64,000 bases of DNA from NCBI GenBank assembly GCA_020638975.1, contig JACKHN010000004.1, forward strand, positions 310,001 to 374,000, in the 5' to 3' direction. Within the stretch, counting starts at the first letter, position 1. Each line of letters opens with the position of its first letter. Below are positions 54,416-63,865 of this stretch, piece after piece. A model generated the notes under the pieces. It saw only the letters and a list, made by a program, of their open reading frames with translations, was not told the DNA's origin and searched no databases. The position numbers and the translations under genes are program-made. The DNA comes from Planctomycetaceae bacterium. GTDB taxonomy: Bacteria > Planctomycetota > Planctomycetia > Pirellulales > Pirellulaceae.

Positions 54416-55072
54416 TCAAGAGGATGGCTTGACTGGTTGCTCCGTAACGACGCCATCTTCGATCCGGAACAGCTTGTCCGCCAGACGCACGACGTCCTGC
54501 ATGTGATGAGTGACGTGCAGCGTCGTGACGCCCGTGTGCTCCTGGACATGCTTGAGTAGTGAGTAGAGTTGGTTACGGGTGTCATCGTCAAGGGCGCTCA
54601 GCGGTTCGTCAAGCAATAGCGTGCTCGGGCGAAACGCCAGTGCTCGACCGATGGCCACGCGTTGCTTCTCGCCGCCGCTCAAGCCACGCGGCAGGCGATG
54701 CAGCAGATCTTCGATTTCTAACAAATCCGCCAACTCGGCCACGCGGTCATCGATCTTAGGCCGAGAGACTCGCCGAATATCCAACGCAAATGACAAGTGC
54801 TCTCGGACGGTCATCGTCGAGAACAAGGCACCATCTTGTGGAACGTAGCCGATATTTCGTTCCGCAGGCTTCAGGTCTGTAACATCGTGATCGCCCAGTA
54901 ATATCCTTCCGCCGGTGACATGCTTGAGGCCGGCGATGGTTTCCAAGATCGTCGTCTTGCCGCTGCCCGTCCGTCCCATCAACATCCCATAGGCACCGGT
55001 CGGGACCACAAACGACGCATTTCGCAGCGTAAACTGTCCGGAATGGGCGGTAAGATTCTCGATAACAATCAC
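54416..55072 (-). CDS. Molybdate/tungstate-type ABC importer, ATP-binding protein
   Basis: 218 residues, short for the family because the C-terminal regulatory (TOBE) domain is absent. Walker A GRTGSGKTT, signature LSGGEKQRVAIGRAL and Walker B TLLLDEPLSALD are intact, and the switch His is in HVTHHMQD. It is the last gene of the three-gene operon 58531-54416, 12 bases after the permease. The substrate is inferred from the neighbouring binding protein. Confidence 0.88.
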   Translation of the reverse strand: MIVIENLTAHSGQFTLRNASFVVPTGAYGMLMGRTGSGKTTILETIAGLKHVTGGRILLGDHDVTDLKPAERNIGYVPQDGALFSTMTVREHLSFALDIRRVSRPKIDDRVAELADLLEIEDLLHRLPRGLSGGEKQRVAIGRALAFRPSTLLLDEPLSALDDDTRNQLYSLLKHVQEHTGVTTLHVTHHMQDVVRLADKLFRIEDGVVTEQPVKPSS

Positions 55073-55083
55073 AAGCAGTGCCG

Positions 55084-56901
55084 TTAAATCGCGAGATTAC
55101 GAGTGCCCCAAGCGCGGGCCAGAACGAGAACGATAACGGCTGCAGCGACCATGATCAACGAGACCGCGACGGCTGCGCCGAGGTCGCCGATGTTTAACTC
55201 CAGGAAGACCGTCGTCGAGAGAACTTCTGTCTTGTTGCGTGTCGTTCCGGCAAAGATTAGCAACGGACCGAACTCGCCCAACGACCGAGCCCAGGCCAAC
55301 GTCGCCGCCGTTAACACGCCTCGCTTCGCCTCCGGTAATACAACCATTCCGAACGCTTGAGCCCGACTGCAACCCAATGTCAACGCAACTTGTTCGTGGC
55401 GAGCATCGATGTGATCGAATGTGGCTCGCATCGTACGAACTGCGAACGCGCAAGCCACCGAGAATTGCGCAAGAATCACCGCAGGGATCTGGTACACAAC
55501 CGCTTCTCGCAACGCGACCGGAAAGAACTGAAACAAGATCAACAAGCTCAGGCCGACAACCAATGGCGGCAAGACGATCGGAATATCGAGAACTGCGTCG
55601 ATGAAACTGCGTCCGACGAACTCATGCCGAGACATGAGATAGCCGATTGGAATCGCAACCCATAGCGAGAGGATGGCAGTGATTGTGCAAGAGATCAGAG
55701 TCAGGCGAATTGAGTATTGAATCTCGGGCTTCTGCAAGGCGGTTGTAATCGGATTGTAAAAGACACGAGCCAGCCGCGGGTTCTCGCGTTGCCAGTCATC
55801 GCGAATTCGTCCGTTCCAGGTAAAGCTGAGCTGTGCCACCGCTCCGCCACTGGGAAGTCGAACCTCAAGCCTGGCAACGTCGCGCTGCGCGACGTTGATT
55901 CGCTGCACGCTGTTCGGCCCTAGGTTATCGACTTCTCGATGTGAGATCTCGTTGCCATTGGTGTCAAAGGTCACGATCGCACCGCCCGCCGCATTGACGT
56001 CGAGCAATCGGATGTCGTCCAGTTGCACCGGATCTTGCCATGTGAAGACCATCGAGCCAGAACCGTTGATCGGCGAGATTTGTCCCGCTTCTTCAGGCAC
56101 CACGCGAACGCTGCCGATGCGAATCGTTTCGCGGCCCGGTTGCTTCAACTTCGCCTCCATCGTTCCCACGAGCGTGTATTCCACGACCGCTTCGGCGGCT
56201 GACGAGCCTGTTGTGACATCGATGCGTGCGACACCTTCGTCATCAATCTCGACGACAATCGAACCGTCTGCGGCTGGCGCGTCAATCAGATGCTGATTGA
56301 TCGTCGAACCGTCGGTCGCATAGGTGACAATGTCGCCTTTGGTATCAGCGGGCAGTGCACGAAGTCGTACGCGATCAACACGAACGGGGCTGACCCAGTT
56401 TGCGACAAACTGCCCGCGTTGACTCCCTGCCAGTTGTGGCTGGGATTCACCGGCGATGACAAGCACCTTGCCCAGTGGCAGCGCGTTGCGACCGCGTGAT
56501 GTGGCATCGCCTCCGTGCCCCACGCCGGCACCACCGAACGCCTGATTGGGAGTCCCGAGATTGCTGTTGGCCGCAGACGGTTTATCGCTGTCGATGATTC
56601 GTATCGGATGGCTTGTTGGGTCGTGAGACGTAATGGTCAATCCGTACGGCGAGTACTGATCGTCGACGATCTCGCCGATTTCCAACGGCCTTCCCTCGGC
56701 GTCCGTCGAAAAATCTACGACAACGCGTTCGGTCATGTCGCTCGTGAACATATAGATGCCATCAGCACACAGCATGGCGACAATCAACACGACGTACGTG
56801 CTGCCAATTATGCCAAGAATGGCGTAGAACAGTGGGTCGGTCCGGATGCGACGCCGACTGTCGATAGCGTTATCGGGCCCAAGGCTGTCAGACACTGTCA
56901 C
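55084..56901 (-). CDS. ModB-like ABC permease with large extracytoplasmic insert
   Basis: 605 residues; ordinary ModB permeases are about 230. A first membrane segment (about 27-49) is followed by an about 330-residue extracytoplasmic region with two beta-sandwich-like halves (VVDFSTDAEGRPL, LGTPNQAFGGAGVG, then MVFTWQDPVQLDDIRLLDV). The permease domain occupies about 390-605 and contains the EAA loop (VALTLGCSRAQAFGMVVLPEA). The insert resembles a carbohydrate/adhesion-type domain found in many exported proteins. Its presence in a permease is unusual. Confidence 0.86.
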   Translation of the reverse strand: MTVSDSLGPDNAIDSRRRIRTDPLFYAILGIIGSTYVVLIVAMLCADGIYMFTSDMTERVVVDFSTDAEGRPLEIGEIVDDQYSPYGLTITSHDPTSHPIRIIDSDKPSAANSNLGTPNQAFGGAGVGHGGDATSRGRNALPLGKVLVIAGESQPQLAGSQRGQFVANWVSPVRVDRVRLRALPADTKGDIVTYATDGSTINQHLIDAPAADGSIVVEIDDEGVARIDVTTGSSAAEAVVEYTLVGTMEAKLKQPGRETIRIGSVRVVPEEAGQISPINGSGSMVFTWQDPVQLDDIRLLDVNAAGGAIVTFDTNGNEISHREVDNLGPNSVQRINVAQRDVARLEVRLPSGGAVAQLSFTWNGRIRDDWQRENPRLARVFYNPITTALQKPEIQYSIRLTLISCTITAILSLWVAIPIGYLMSRHEFVGRSFIDAVLDIPIVLPPLVVGLSLLILFQFFPVALREAVVYQIPAVILAQFSVACAFAVRTMRATFDHIDARHEQVALTLGCSRAQAFGMVVLPEAKRGVLTAATLAWARSLGEFGPLLIFAGTTRNKTEVLSTTVFLELNIGDLGAAVAVSLIMVAAAVIVLVLARAWGTRNLAI

Positions 56902-56911
56902 GCAACTCCGT

Positions 56912-58531
56912 TCAATTCACATTGCCGGAGTTGCGATTGTCGAGACGCCAGTTGAAGCCCTTCGACTCGAACTTGTCACGAGATTGTGCCAACTTGGCGA
57001 ACAAGCGGCGCCCAAGATACTTGTGGTCGCTGGAACGAGCGACACTGAACGGCTGAATCGCTTTGGCAAGCTGCGAATCGATATCGACCACTCCGAGTCG
57101 TTCGCCTTCTGCGCGGGTGTCCGTACGATAAGCCAGTACGGCGTCGGCCGCGCCCGTCGAAACCTGTGGAATCAGAAATGCGGAACTGGTTGTTTGATTA
57201 ACGAGGTTCCCGTTGTTTTTGATCGTCTCGTACAGTCCTTCGCTCTGCAGCAACCGCTGCGACAACACGCCGATCGTACATTTGTCAGGCTGTCCCAACA
57301 CGACTCGTACGCCTGGCTTGGCCAAGTCCGCCAGCGACTTGATCTGTTTCGGGTTGTCCTTCTGGGTGACGATCACAATATCGGTGTCGGAAACATTGAC
57401 CGCCTCTTGGAACAACTCGTTGACGGGCTCCAAGTAGTACACGTCGCACGCCATATATACATCAGGAAAACTCCCGGCCTGTCCGCCGAGAATTCCTCGC
57501 ATCGTCGCCGTCAGGATACCGCATCCATTGAACACGGCATTAATGGTTACGCCTTCACGTTCTTCAAACTCTTTGATAATCGGTTCGAGTGCAGCGCGAT
57601 TCACGGCACCAGCAAAGAATGTCAACTCGGGGTGCTCTTCCCACACGTCTCCCTCGACAGCCGCAAAGCCCGTTGCACGAAACGTTTCTAAACCACGGTC
57701 GCGTGCTGACAGATAGCGGGCAAAGTGAATCGCTGCCCGAGGATTCTTCGAGAAGCTCACCACACCGACTTCAATGTTAGCGGTACCGGCATCGAGTTCG
57801 GAAACTTCCACCGCAGTCAGCTCGTTGTATTGAACGACCGTCGAATCCCAAAGGATGCCGGCGTCGACGCTACCAAGCTTGACCGCATTGGCAACTTCGT
57901 TAACCGTTGGCTTAAAGACACCGCTCTGCGTCACACGAGGTTCGAGTGTTGCCCAATGCCCGGAGGCGGAAAGGAGTTCACGCGTCGTCTTGCCGATCGC
58001 CGCTGCATCAGGATCTCCGAGCGCGACTTTCACATCCTCACGAGCCAAGTCAGCGACGCTCTTGATGTTCTTCGGGTTCCCGGCTTTAACTGCAATCACC
58101 GGCTTCATTACCGCCAACGGAAATGCTTCGGCCGTCAGCCCTTTCTCCTCGGCCAGTCGAACATAGCTGGCGTCGCCCGCCAAGAATAGATCCCCAGTCT
58201 TGTTGACTTCAAGTTGATTGAGCAGCGTGTTGGAGCCACCGTATTGCAGGTTAACGCGAACTCCACACTCGGCTTCGTATTTCTCGGCGATCTGTTCGAG
58301 CGGATAGCGCATCCCGGCTGCACAGTACATCAGCAACTCACTCGTCGCTTCGCTACCACTAGGCGTCGCCTGTGTCGTGTTGGTAGTAACGTTAGCGCTG
58401 CGACCGATTTCGTTAGATCGTTTCTCGGGGCTAAAAAGCAGGTACGCCAACAATCCAACGACAGCCAAAGAACCGAATGCGAGGACGTACAGTGAATTCG
58501 ACGAGCCGCGAGGGCGACGGATGCGAGACAT
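56912..58531 (-). CDS. Anchored ABC binding protein with two ModA-like domains
   Basis: 539 residues. An N-terminal membrane anchor (LYVLAFGSLAVVGLLAYLLF) without lipobox is followed by two type-II binding domains of the ModA/SBP_bac_11 type. Domain 1 is at about 65-290 (ELLMYCAAGMRYPLEQIAEKYE, FLAGDASYVRLAEEKGL) and domain 2 at about 300-525 (ELTFFAGAVNRAALEPIIKEFEE, FPDVYMACDVYYLEPV). Each has the TMAN-like conserved segments of the family in altered form, so both may be active or one may be a partner. The gene starts the operon. Molybdate or tungstate is the likely substrate. Confidence 0.86.
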   Translation of the reverse strand: MSRIRRPRGSSNSLYVLAFGSLAVVGLLAYLLFSPEKRSNEIGRSANVTTNTTQATPSGSEATSELLMYCAAGMRYPLEQIAEKYEAECGVRVNLQYGGSNTLLNQLEVNKTGDLFLAGDASYVRLAEEKGLTAEAFPLAVMKPVIAVKAGNPKNIKSVADLAREDVKVALGDPDAAAIGKTTRELLSASGHWATLEPRVTQSGVFKPTVNEVANAVKLGSVDAGILWDSTVVQYNELTAVEVSELDAGTANIEVGVVSFSKNPRAAIHFARYLSARDRGLETFRATGFAAVEGDVWEEHPELTFFAGAVNRAALEPIIKEFEEREGVTINAVFNGCGILTATMRGILGGQAGSFPDVYMACDVYYLEPVNELFQEAVNVSDTDIVIVTQKDNPKQIKSLADLAKPGVRVVLGQPDKCTIGVLSQRLLQSEGLYETIKNNGNLVNQTTSSAFLIPQVSTGAADAVLAYRTDTRAEGERLGVVDIDSQLAKAIQPFSVARSSDHKYLGRRLFAKLAQSRDKFESKGFNWRLDNRNSGNVN

Positions 58532-58778
58532 TACTTAACCTGAGAAGCAGGGTGGGGGTGCGTGCGCGAGAGGGTGTTTGGACACATAAATCGACGATGC
58601 GAGCAATCGCGACTCGACGCCCCTCATTCTGACAGCGCACGAATTGCAAAACAACGGTACCCACAGCCCGAATTGACGCTGCGTCTCCGTGCGAATTGCT
58701 AACCTCTCGATTCCACTTTACGACAACTGGACGAAGAAATGTCGTCGTCGTAGGATGAACCACGGAGGTTCCACGAAG

Positions 58779-59033
58779 ATGTTGAACGAACTGGATATTT
58801 CAGGCATGCTGGAACTTCGCCTCAAGCATCAGAGGCGGAATGCCCAATGTGAATCGGTAGAGGAGCGACTGGCTCGTTTTATTAAGTTGCAGGCGGCTTC
58901 GATGGCGTTACTTCGCACGTCGCCGAAAGGCTATCAGAATTTCCTTCGCAGAAACTATAAATCACGTCGCGCCGAGGTCATTGATGGAGTATGGCACCCC
59001 GTTTCAGTTGATCGACGTACTCCTGAAGCATAA
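58779..59033 (+). CDS. Small hypothetical protein paired with nucleotidyltransferase
   Basis: 84 residues from the ATG at 58779, with GGAGG ten bases upstream. Soluble, helical and basic (LELRLKHQRRNAQ, FLRRNYKSRRAEV). Its 3' end overlaps the nucleotidyltransferase gene by 50 bases. It may be a cognate partner or a toxin/antitoxin component. No family recognised. Confidence 0.7.
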   Translation: MLNELDISGMLELRLKHQRRNAQCESVEERLARFIKLQAASMALLRTSPKGYQNFLRRNYKSRRAEVIDGVWHPVSVDRRTPEA

Positions 59034-59466
59034 CGTTCCCATTGTGATCATTGGAGGCCACGCAGTCACCTATCACGGATATGTGCGTGCAACCGAGGAT
59101 GTCGATGTCGTCTTATCGCGGACAGCCGAAAGCGAGCAGGCGTTGTTGGCTGCGCTCACTGAAGTGAACGCCCACTGGATTGGCGACGAGATTGATCCGG
59201 CGACGGGGCTGGAGCGAGTCTTCCCAGTTTCGATGAGTTATGTCCATGGGGCCCGATTGATGATGCTGACGACGGACCTTGGCTATCTCGATATCTTCGA
59301 CTTCATTCCTGGTTTTCCAGGTCATTCGGTCAGCGAACTCTTCGACTCGGCAGTAGAAACGGATGGCCGCAGATTCGCATCGCTGGCATGGTTGCGGAAG
59401 ATGAAGGCGGCTACGGGGCGTGCGAAGGATCGGCTCGACTTAGACAACTTGCCGGAAGATCCTTAG
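58984..59466 (+). CDS. Nucleotidyltransferase (MNT/AbiEii-like)
   Basis: 160 residues with the GG-x-A-V-T-Y-H-G...TEDVDVVLSR polymerase-beta-type motif (first catalytic Asp pair), consistent with minimal nucleotidyltransferases that accompany HEPN or AbiE-type partners. The ATG at 58984 follows a TTG. It ends with a four-base overlap into the convergent actin-like gene. Whether it acts on RNA, a protein or another target cannot be told. Confidence 0.8.
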   Translation: MEYGTPFQLIDVLLKHNVPIVIIGGHAVTYHGYVRATEDVDVVLSRTAESEQALLAALTEVNAHWIGDEIDPATGLERVFPVSMSYVHGARLMMLTTDLGYLDIFDFIPGFPGHSVSELFDSAVETDGRRFASLAWLRKMKAATGRAKDRLDLDNLPEDP

Positions 59467-60545
59467 GCCGCTTTTGTCGTAGCGGTAGTCGACGTTTCTT
59501 CCTTGAGCCGTTGCCAATTCTCGATTGGCAACTCCATCGCGAGCTTGAGCGCTCCAGCCGCACCGGCGAAGACACTGTCGTAGACCTTCGTGACGCTGCC
59601 GCCGCCGTATTCGACCAGTTCCGCTTCGATGACGCGATCAAGGCCTTTCAGCTGACTGCCGCCGCCGGCAAGGACAATGTTTTGCAGCAACGCTCGCTGG
59701 TGCTCGGGGTCGAATCGCGTGACGAGGGATCTGATTCCGTCAAGGATGCCCGGCACGATGGCTCGTGAGGCTTCGCGAAGCAAGTCGGTGACGTCGAACT
59801 CTTTTGGACGACCGTCGACCGGCAAAGTCACCACGGCGCGCTGTTGATCCTCGGTAACGCAGCCGTACTTCTCTTTGATCTGGCGAACCATCCGTTGCGA
59901 GATCCGAGCCGCTGGATAGGCGTCTTGAACCAAGTTGAAGAAGTGGGCATCGATATGATCGCCGCCGATAGGGATCGTGACTTGATCGTCGTCGGCAGGA
60001 TAGGCACCGAACATGGGGCAGAGGTCGATCGTTCCTGCGCCGATATCAATCATGAGCGTCTCCGTCAGTCGGTCCATTCCGTAAGCGACGGCAAATGGCT
60101 CGGGCACAATCACAACGGCATCGAAGGCTGCTTGAGCGGCGTCGACGATAACTTGTTTGTTTTCGAGCGTTGCACGCGACGGAGAACCAACAACGCCATA
60201 GACCGACGCGTCGACATGTACGACGCGCGACACCGCATGCCGCACGAGGTGCTGGGCGGCCTTGCGGTGCAATTCAACCACCTCCGCAGTGATTCCCGCG
60301 ACACGATGATCGTTGAATTTAAGCGATCCCATCGCGAATGGTCGGACGACGTCCAATGCCAATGGATGACGTTCGATATCAGCACCAAAGGCGATATCAC
60401 AGCCGACTAAGTGTCTGGCGATGTGATCTTTCGGCCAGCCAACCTGGCTTTGAAGTGTTTCGCGCTGTCCGTTCGAGCAACACACCGATGTCTTGAAAGT
60501 GCCCAGGTCCATTCCCACAAACATGACTTGCTGTTGCTGGCTCAT
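59463..60545 (-). CDS. MamK-like actin homologue
   Basis: 360 residues of the actin/Hsp70/MreB superfamily with phosphate-1 (MDLGTFKTSV), phosphate-2 (MIDIGAGTIDLCPMFG) and adenosine (VLAGGGSQLKGLD) motifs. It resembles MamK-type filament proteins more than MreB, which I judge from phrases such as VGSPSRATLENKQVIVDAA. Filament formation is likely. The upstream membrane protein, 66 bases away on the same strand, is a candidate anchor. Confidence 0.88.
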   Translation of the reverse strand: MSQQQQVMFVGMDLGTFKTSVCCSNGQRETLQSQVGWPKDHIARHLVGCDIAFGADIERHPLALDVVRPFAMGSLKFNDHRVAGITAEVVELHRKAAQHLVRHAVSRVVHVDASVYGVVGSPSRATLENKQVIVDAAQAAFDAVVIVPEPFAVAYGMDRLTETLMIDIGAGTIDLCPMFGAYPADDDQVTIPIGGDHIDAHFFNLVQDAYPAARISQRMVRQIKEKYGCVTEDQQRAVVTLPVDGRPKEFDVTDLLREASRAIVPGILDGIRSLVTRFDPEHQRALLQNIVLAGGGSQLKGLDRVIEAELVEYGGGSVTKVYDSVFAGAAGALKLAMELPIENWQRLKEETSTTATTKAA

Positions 60546-60611
60546 ATATTCCTGCTCCTAAGTTCGTTGATCTGCTTTGCGTTGGCGTTTGTTTGTCTTG
60601 GGAAGGGGCAA

Positions 60612-61250
60612 TTACTGCTTGACGTTTCGGCTCTGTTCTCGCAACTGATCTCGGAGGTGAAGGTTCTGTTCGTAGATTTGCGAAAGCAGCGAGTTGGATG
60701 CGGATTCAGCTTGTGTGCTTCCCGGCGTTGTCGGTTCGCGGCCCGACGAGGGACTCGGCCTGTCGACACGGCGGTGAGATCGCGACTCGTCGTGAGACTC
60801 AGCGTGCGGCTCCACGACGGAAGGAGCGACGCGCCGAGGCCGTTGCAGCGTCTCGTGCCCATCTCGGTCAAGGAAGACAACACGGATATCCGACTCGCGC
60901 CGCGAGTACTCGATATAGTCGCGAACAATCTCCACACACTGCGCGTGCACAAGCGAGGGCAGCATGAAATGTACGACTAACAGGCACGCGCCGAATCCAA
61001 CTGCAAAGCATAACGTAGCGCTGATGATCGTGTTCGTTTCAAGTTGGGAAACTCCAACACGAGGAACTGTGGTGGTCGGGTCGGAATGTCGTTCGGACTC
61101 GAACGTGGCGGCCTCCGCCTGCCCCCAAGGTCGGTCTTGTGCTGAGGTAGGGGGCGGCGCAGACATCAACAGAAGCGAGAGGGTGACAAACCCGACTCGG
61201 CCTACGATTACCAGAATTTGGCGTCGTGGCAGCATGCTTGCGATCGACAA
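60612..61250 (-). CDS. Membrane protein with helical tail, upstream of the actin homologue
   Basis: 212 residues. An N-terminal hydrophobic segment or signal (VGFVTLSLLLMSA) and a second membrane segment (IISATLCFAVGFGACLLVVHFML) are followed by a soluble polar tail with Ser/Arg-rich linker and a C-terminal helix (LLSQIYEQNLHLRDQLREQSR) that looks like a coiled coil. I do not recognise the family. As the gene immediately upstream of the MamK-like actin it may anchor or nucleate filaments. Confidence 0.75.
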   Translation of the reverse strand: MSIASMLPRRQILVIVGRVGFVTLSLLLMSAPPPTSAQDRPWGQAEAATFESERHSDPTTTVPRVGVSQLETNTIISATLCFAVGFGACLLVVHFMLPSLVHAQCVEIVRDYIEYSRRESDIRVVFLDRDGHETLQRPRRVAPSVVEPHAESHDESRSHRRVDRPSPSSGREPTTPGSTQAESASNSLLSQIYEQNLHLRDQLREQSRNVKQ

Positions 61251-61502
61251 ACGAGTAATTGGTGCGCGCGGTTCCTTACCGAGAGCATCGGCTACAACGA
61301 TCGGATCGCTTGAAGCGGAAGTGCCGATCGGCGCAGGTCGGTGCCGGCGCTGCCGGTTACGTAAGATGTGAGGGCGAAGTCCAGGTCATTAGCACGATTG
61401 CACGTGCATTCTGGAGCGGTCTATGCGTAAGTGTAGCGTTGTTTCGTCAAGATCCCCTGGGAACTAGACAACCACAGCAGCTGCACGTCAGTGCGACTCG
61501 CA

Positions 61503-61985
61503 CTAGTCAGAGAGGAAACGAATCGAATCGCCGATTCGCAGCGTACCACCCCGAATCACCTGAGCTCGCAAGCCACCACGATGGATCAGCGGCTTCATGA
61601 TCCCCGGATGCATCCCTTCGAGGTAGCTGCACGGCTCGCACAGCTCGACTCCACGCAATTCAACCTCGCCGATGGAAAATGACTTGCCGACGAGTTGATT
61701 TAAGGGAACATCTTCGGTAAGCAAGTTTCGACGAGTGTCGGCATGCGAAAACTCCGCGCCGGATTCATGCTTGATCGCGGCGAGGGTTTCAGCTTCGATC
61801 AACGTCACTTCGCGTTTGGGCAATACATTCCCGTCTTCATCCGCTGGGTACTTGCCGTTGCATGCAGCGTAGCGGTCGCCAATGAGCCCCTGGCCGGCAA
61901 CTGCTTCGATTTTCTCGCGAGGTTGCATCGGAGCCGCAGCGGCGTCAGCAACTTGAATCGCCAGTAGTTGTCCATCTAGGTTCAC
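61503..61985 (-). CDS. MOSC domain protein
   Basis: 160 residues from GTG 61985 (longer frame to 62066 adds unrelated sequence). MOSC-type motifs are GLIGDRYAACNGKYP, REVTLIEAETL, TRRNLLTEDVPLNQLVGKSF and the conserved Cys in GVELCEPC. The family binds or transfers sulfur with molybdenum cofactor. It could act with the molybdate importer in the window. It is about three kilobases from it, so linkage is weak. Confidence 0.85.
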   Translation of the reverse strand: MNLDGQLLAIQVADAAAAPMQPREKIEAVAGQGLIGDRYAACNGKYPADEDGNVLPKREVTLIEAETLAAIKHESGAEFSHADTRRNLLTEDVPLNQLVGKSFSIGEVELRGVELCEPCSYLEGMHPGIMKPLIHRGGLRAQVIRGGTLRIGDSIRFLSD

Positions 61986-62232
61986 AATACTCTCCGCAGT
62001 TCTTACGTCGACGAAGCCGATTCTTCCAGATTTATCGATTGTGGCGTGGAGCGTGGAACGCGCCAAGGTATTGAACCTGGACTCTTGAGCCCAAACATGT
62101 TGCTTGCCTTACCGTCGAAGCTACCCTTTGTTAGCGGGCGACAAATGGCGACTGACTGAGTTCATCCCAATTGTCAAGAGAACACATAACTTGCGAACAG
62201 GGCGATGCGAGTTCGATCAACGCTTGCGCCGA

Positions 62233-62739
62233 ATGAACGGCGGTGGCTCGGGGTTTACACTCGTTGAACTCGTTATCGTTGTCCTGATTCTCGCGATTCT
62301 GTCAGTTGTCGCTGCGGGAAAAATCCGCGAAACATCGTCCGAGGCAAAGATCAATGCGACGCTGACGCAACTCGACGCCTTCGCCGACGCGGTCGAACTC
62401 TATCATGCTCAGAACGGCACCTACCCGGCATCGACCAACGCGACAAATGCGACCACGAACCTGGGGCCCTATTTGAATCCGAGTTTTTTCAAGCGGCAGC
62501 TGGCAATTGCGTCGGGACAGTTCAGCCAGTCATCAAGGCCGGTGTGGGTTTATAACAAGAGTTCAACCATTGAATATGGCTACTTGGTCCTTCCGTACGT
62601 CAACGCAGAAGTGGCGGTCAAAGTCGAGGCAAGCCGAGACGACGGGGTCGGCAACTCCGGAGATATCTGGGTCTTTGATTATCGCCCTTCCGGCTACGAT
62701 TTCGGGCATCTTTACCTGTTCGTAGTGCGGAGCTTCTGA
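62233..62739 (+). CDS. Prepilin-type pseudopilin
   Basis: 168 residues from the ATG at 62233. The prepilin signal is GFTLVELVIVVLILAILSVVA, with the Phe cleavage site and Glu at position 5 of the mature part. A short helical stretch (LTQLDAFADAVELYHAQNGTYP) is typical of GspG-like pseudopilins, and the C-terminal globular part looks beta-rich. A longer non-ATG start is possible but not needed. The gene is isolated from any secretion or pilus operon. Confidence 0.82.
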   Translation: MNGGGSGFTLVELVIVVLILAILSVVAAGKIRETSSEAKINATLTQLDAFADAVELYHAQNGTYPASTNATNATTNLGPYLNPSFFKRQLAIASGQFSQSSRPVWVYNKSSTIEYGYLVLPYVNAEVAVKVEASRDDGVGNSGDIWVFDYRPSGYDFGHLYLFVVRSF

Positions 62740-62862
62740 CATCCGAGCGAAGCGTGGCATCTTTGCATTCTTGGCGAAATACTCAATAATGGCCGCAAAT
62801 TAGAAGCCCTGCGATACGTTGCGGCGTTGCCTCGCCTTCCCTTTACAATAGGAATGGACTCC

Positions 62863-63765
62863 ATGCCTTTGCTCGTTGTTGGTTCAGTTGCTCTCGATTC
62901 GGTCCAGACTCCCCAGGCTTCGCGCGACGATGTGCTTGGCGGGTCGGCTGTATTCTTTTCGTATGCAGCCAGCTATTTCACCTCCGTCAAGCTCGTTGGC
63001 GTCGTGGGAGAAGATTGGCCCGCGGAACACACGAAACTGTTGACGGATCGCAGAATCGACGCGGAGGGATTGCAGGTAGTGCCAGGCGCGAAGACCTTTC
63101 GGTGGCGCGGCAAGTACCTGCCGAATATGAACGATCGCGAGACGCTGGAAGTCCATCTCAATGTCTTCGGCGATTTCGATCCGGTGTTGCCCGAAGAGTA
63201 TCGCCGCAGCTCCTTTCTGTTTCTCGCCAATGGTTCACCAAGGGTGCAACTGAAGGTAATGGATCAGGTCGTTGGGGCACGATTGACGGTTGCGGATACG
63301 ATGGACTTGTGGATTCGTGAGGATCACGACGCGTTGATGGAGCTACTCGGACGAGTCGATGGGCTCGTTCTGAACGACAGTGAAGCGAAGCTGCTCACGA
63401 ACGACGAGAATCTTGTCCGAGCCGGTCACAAGGTCCGTGAGATGGGACCGAAGTTCGTCGTCATCAAGAAGGGCGAGCACGGTGCGATGTTCTTTTCGGA
63501 ACACGAGACCTACGTAATGCCCGCGTTTCCGACGGAAGACGTTGTCGACCCGACAGGTGCCGGCGACAGTTTTGCGGGCGGTATGATGGGATATCTCGCC
63601 GAGCAAGGCAACTTCGAGCCGACGACGCTTAAGAAAGCGTTGGCTTATGGCGTCCTCGTCGCGAGCTTTAATGTCGAAGACTTCAGCCTCGACCGAATGA
63701 AGAAGATCGAGCGTGAGGATATCGAATTGCGAATGACACAGTATCAACGCATGTTGAGCTTTTAG
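62863..63765 (+). CDS. PfkB family carbohydrate/nucleoside kinase
   Basis: 300 residues. The N-terminal VVGSVALDSVQTPQ and GGSAVFFSYAASYF and the C-terminal anion-hole/catalytic motif DPTGAGDSFAGG are those of PfkB (ribokinase) kinases. The substrate (sugar or adenosine) is not determined by sequence. The ATG at 62863 has AGGA about nine bases upstream. The thpR homologue follows after 100 bases. Confidence 0.9.
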   Translation: MPLLVVGSVALDSVQTPQASRDDVLGGSAVFFSYAASYFTSVKLVGVVGEDWPAEHTKLLTDRRIDAEGLQVVPGAKTFRWRGKYLPNMNDRETLEVHLNVFGDFDPVLPEEYRRSSFLFLANGSPRVQLKVMDQVVGARLTVADTMDLWIREDHDALMELLGRVDGLVLNDSEAKLLTNDENLVRAGHKVREMGPKFVVIKKGEHGAMFFSEHETYVMPAFPTEDVVDPTGAGDSFAGGMMGYLAEQGNFEPTTLKKALAYGVLVASFNVEDFSLDRMKKIEREDIELRMTQYQRMLSF

Positions 63766-63865
63766 TAGTTCGAGAGTCTAGAGTCGAGGGACAAGAGCCA
63801 GAACATTCCGAGAGTCGTTCGGCTCGTGCCTTCATCCTTCAACCTTAATCACCTATTCCTCGACA

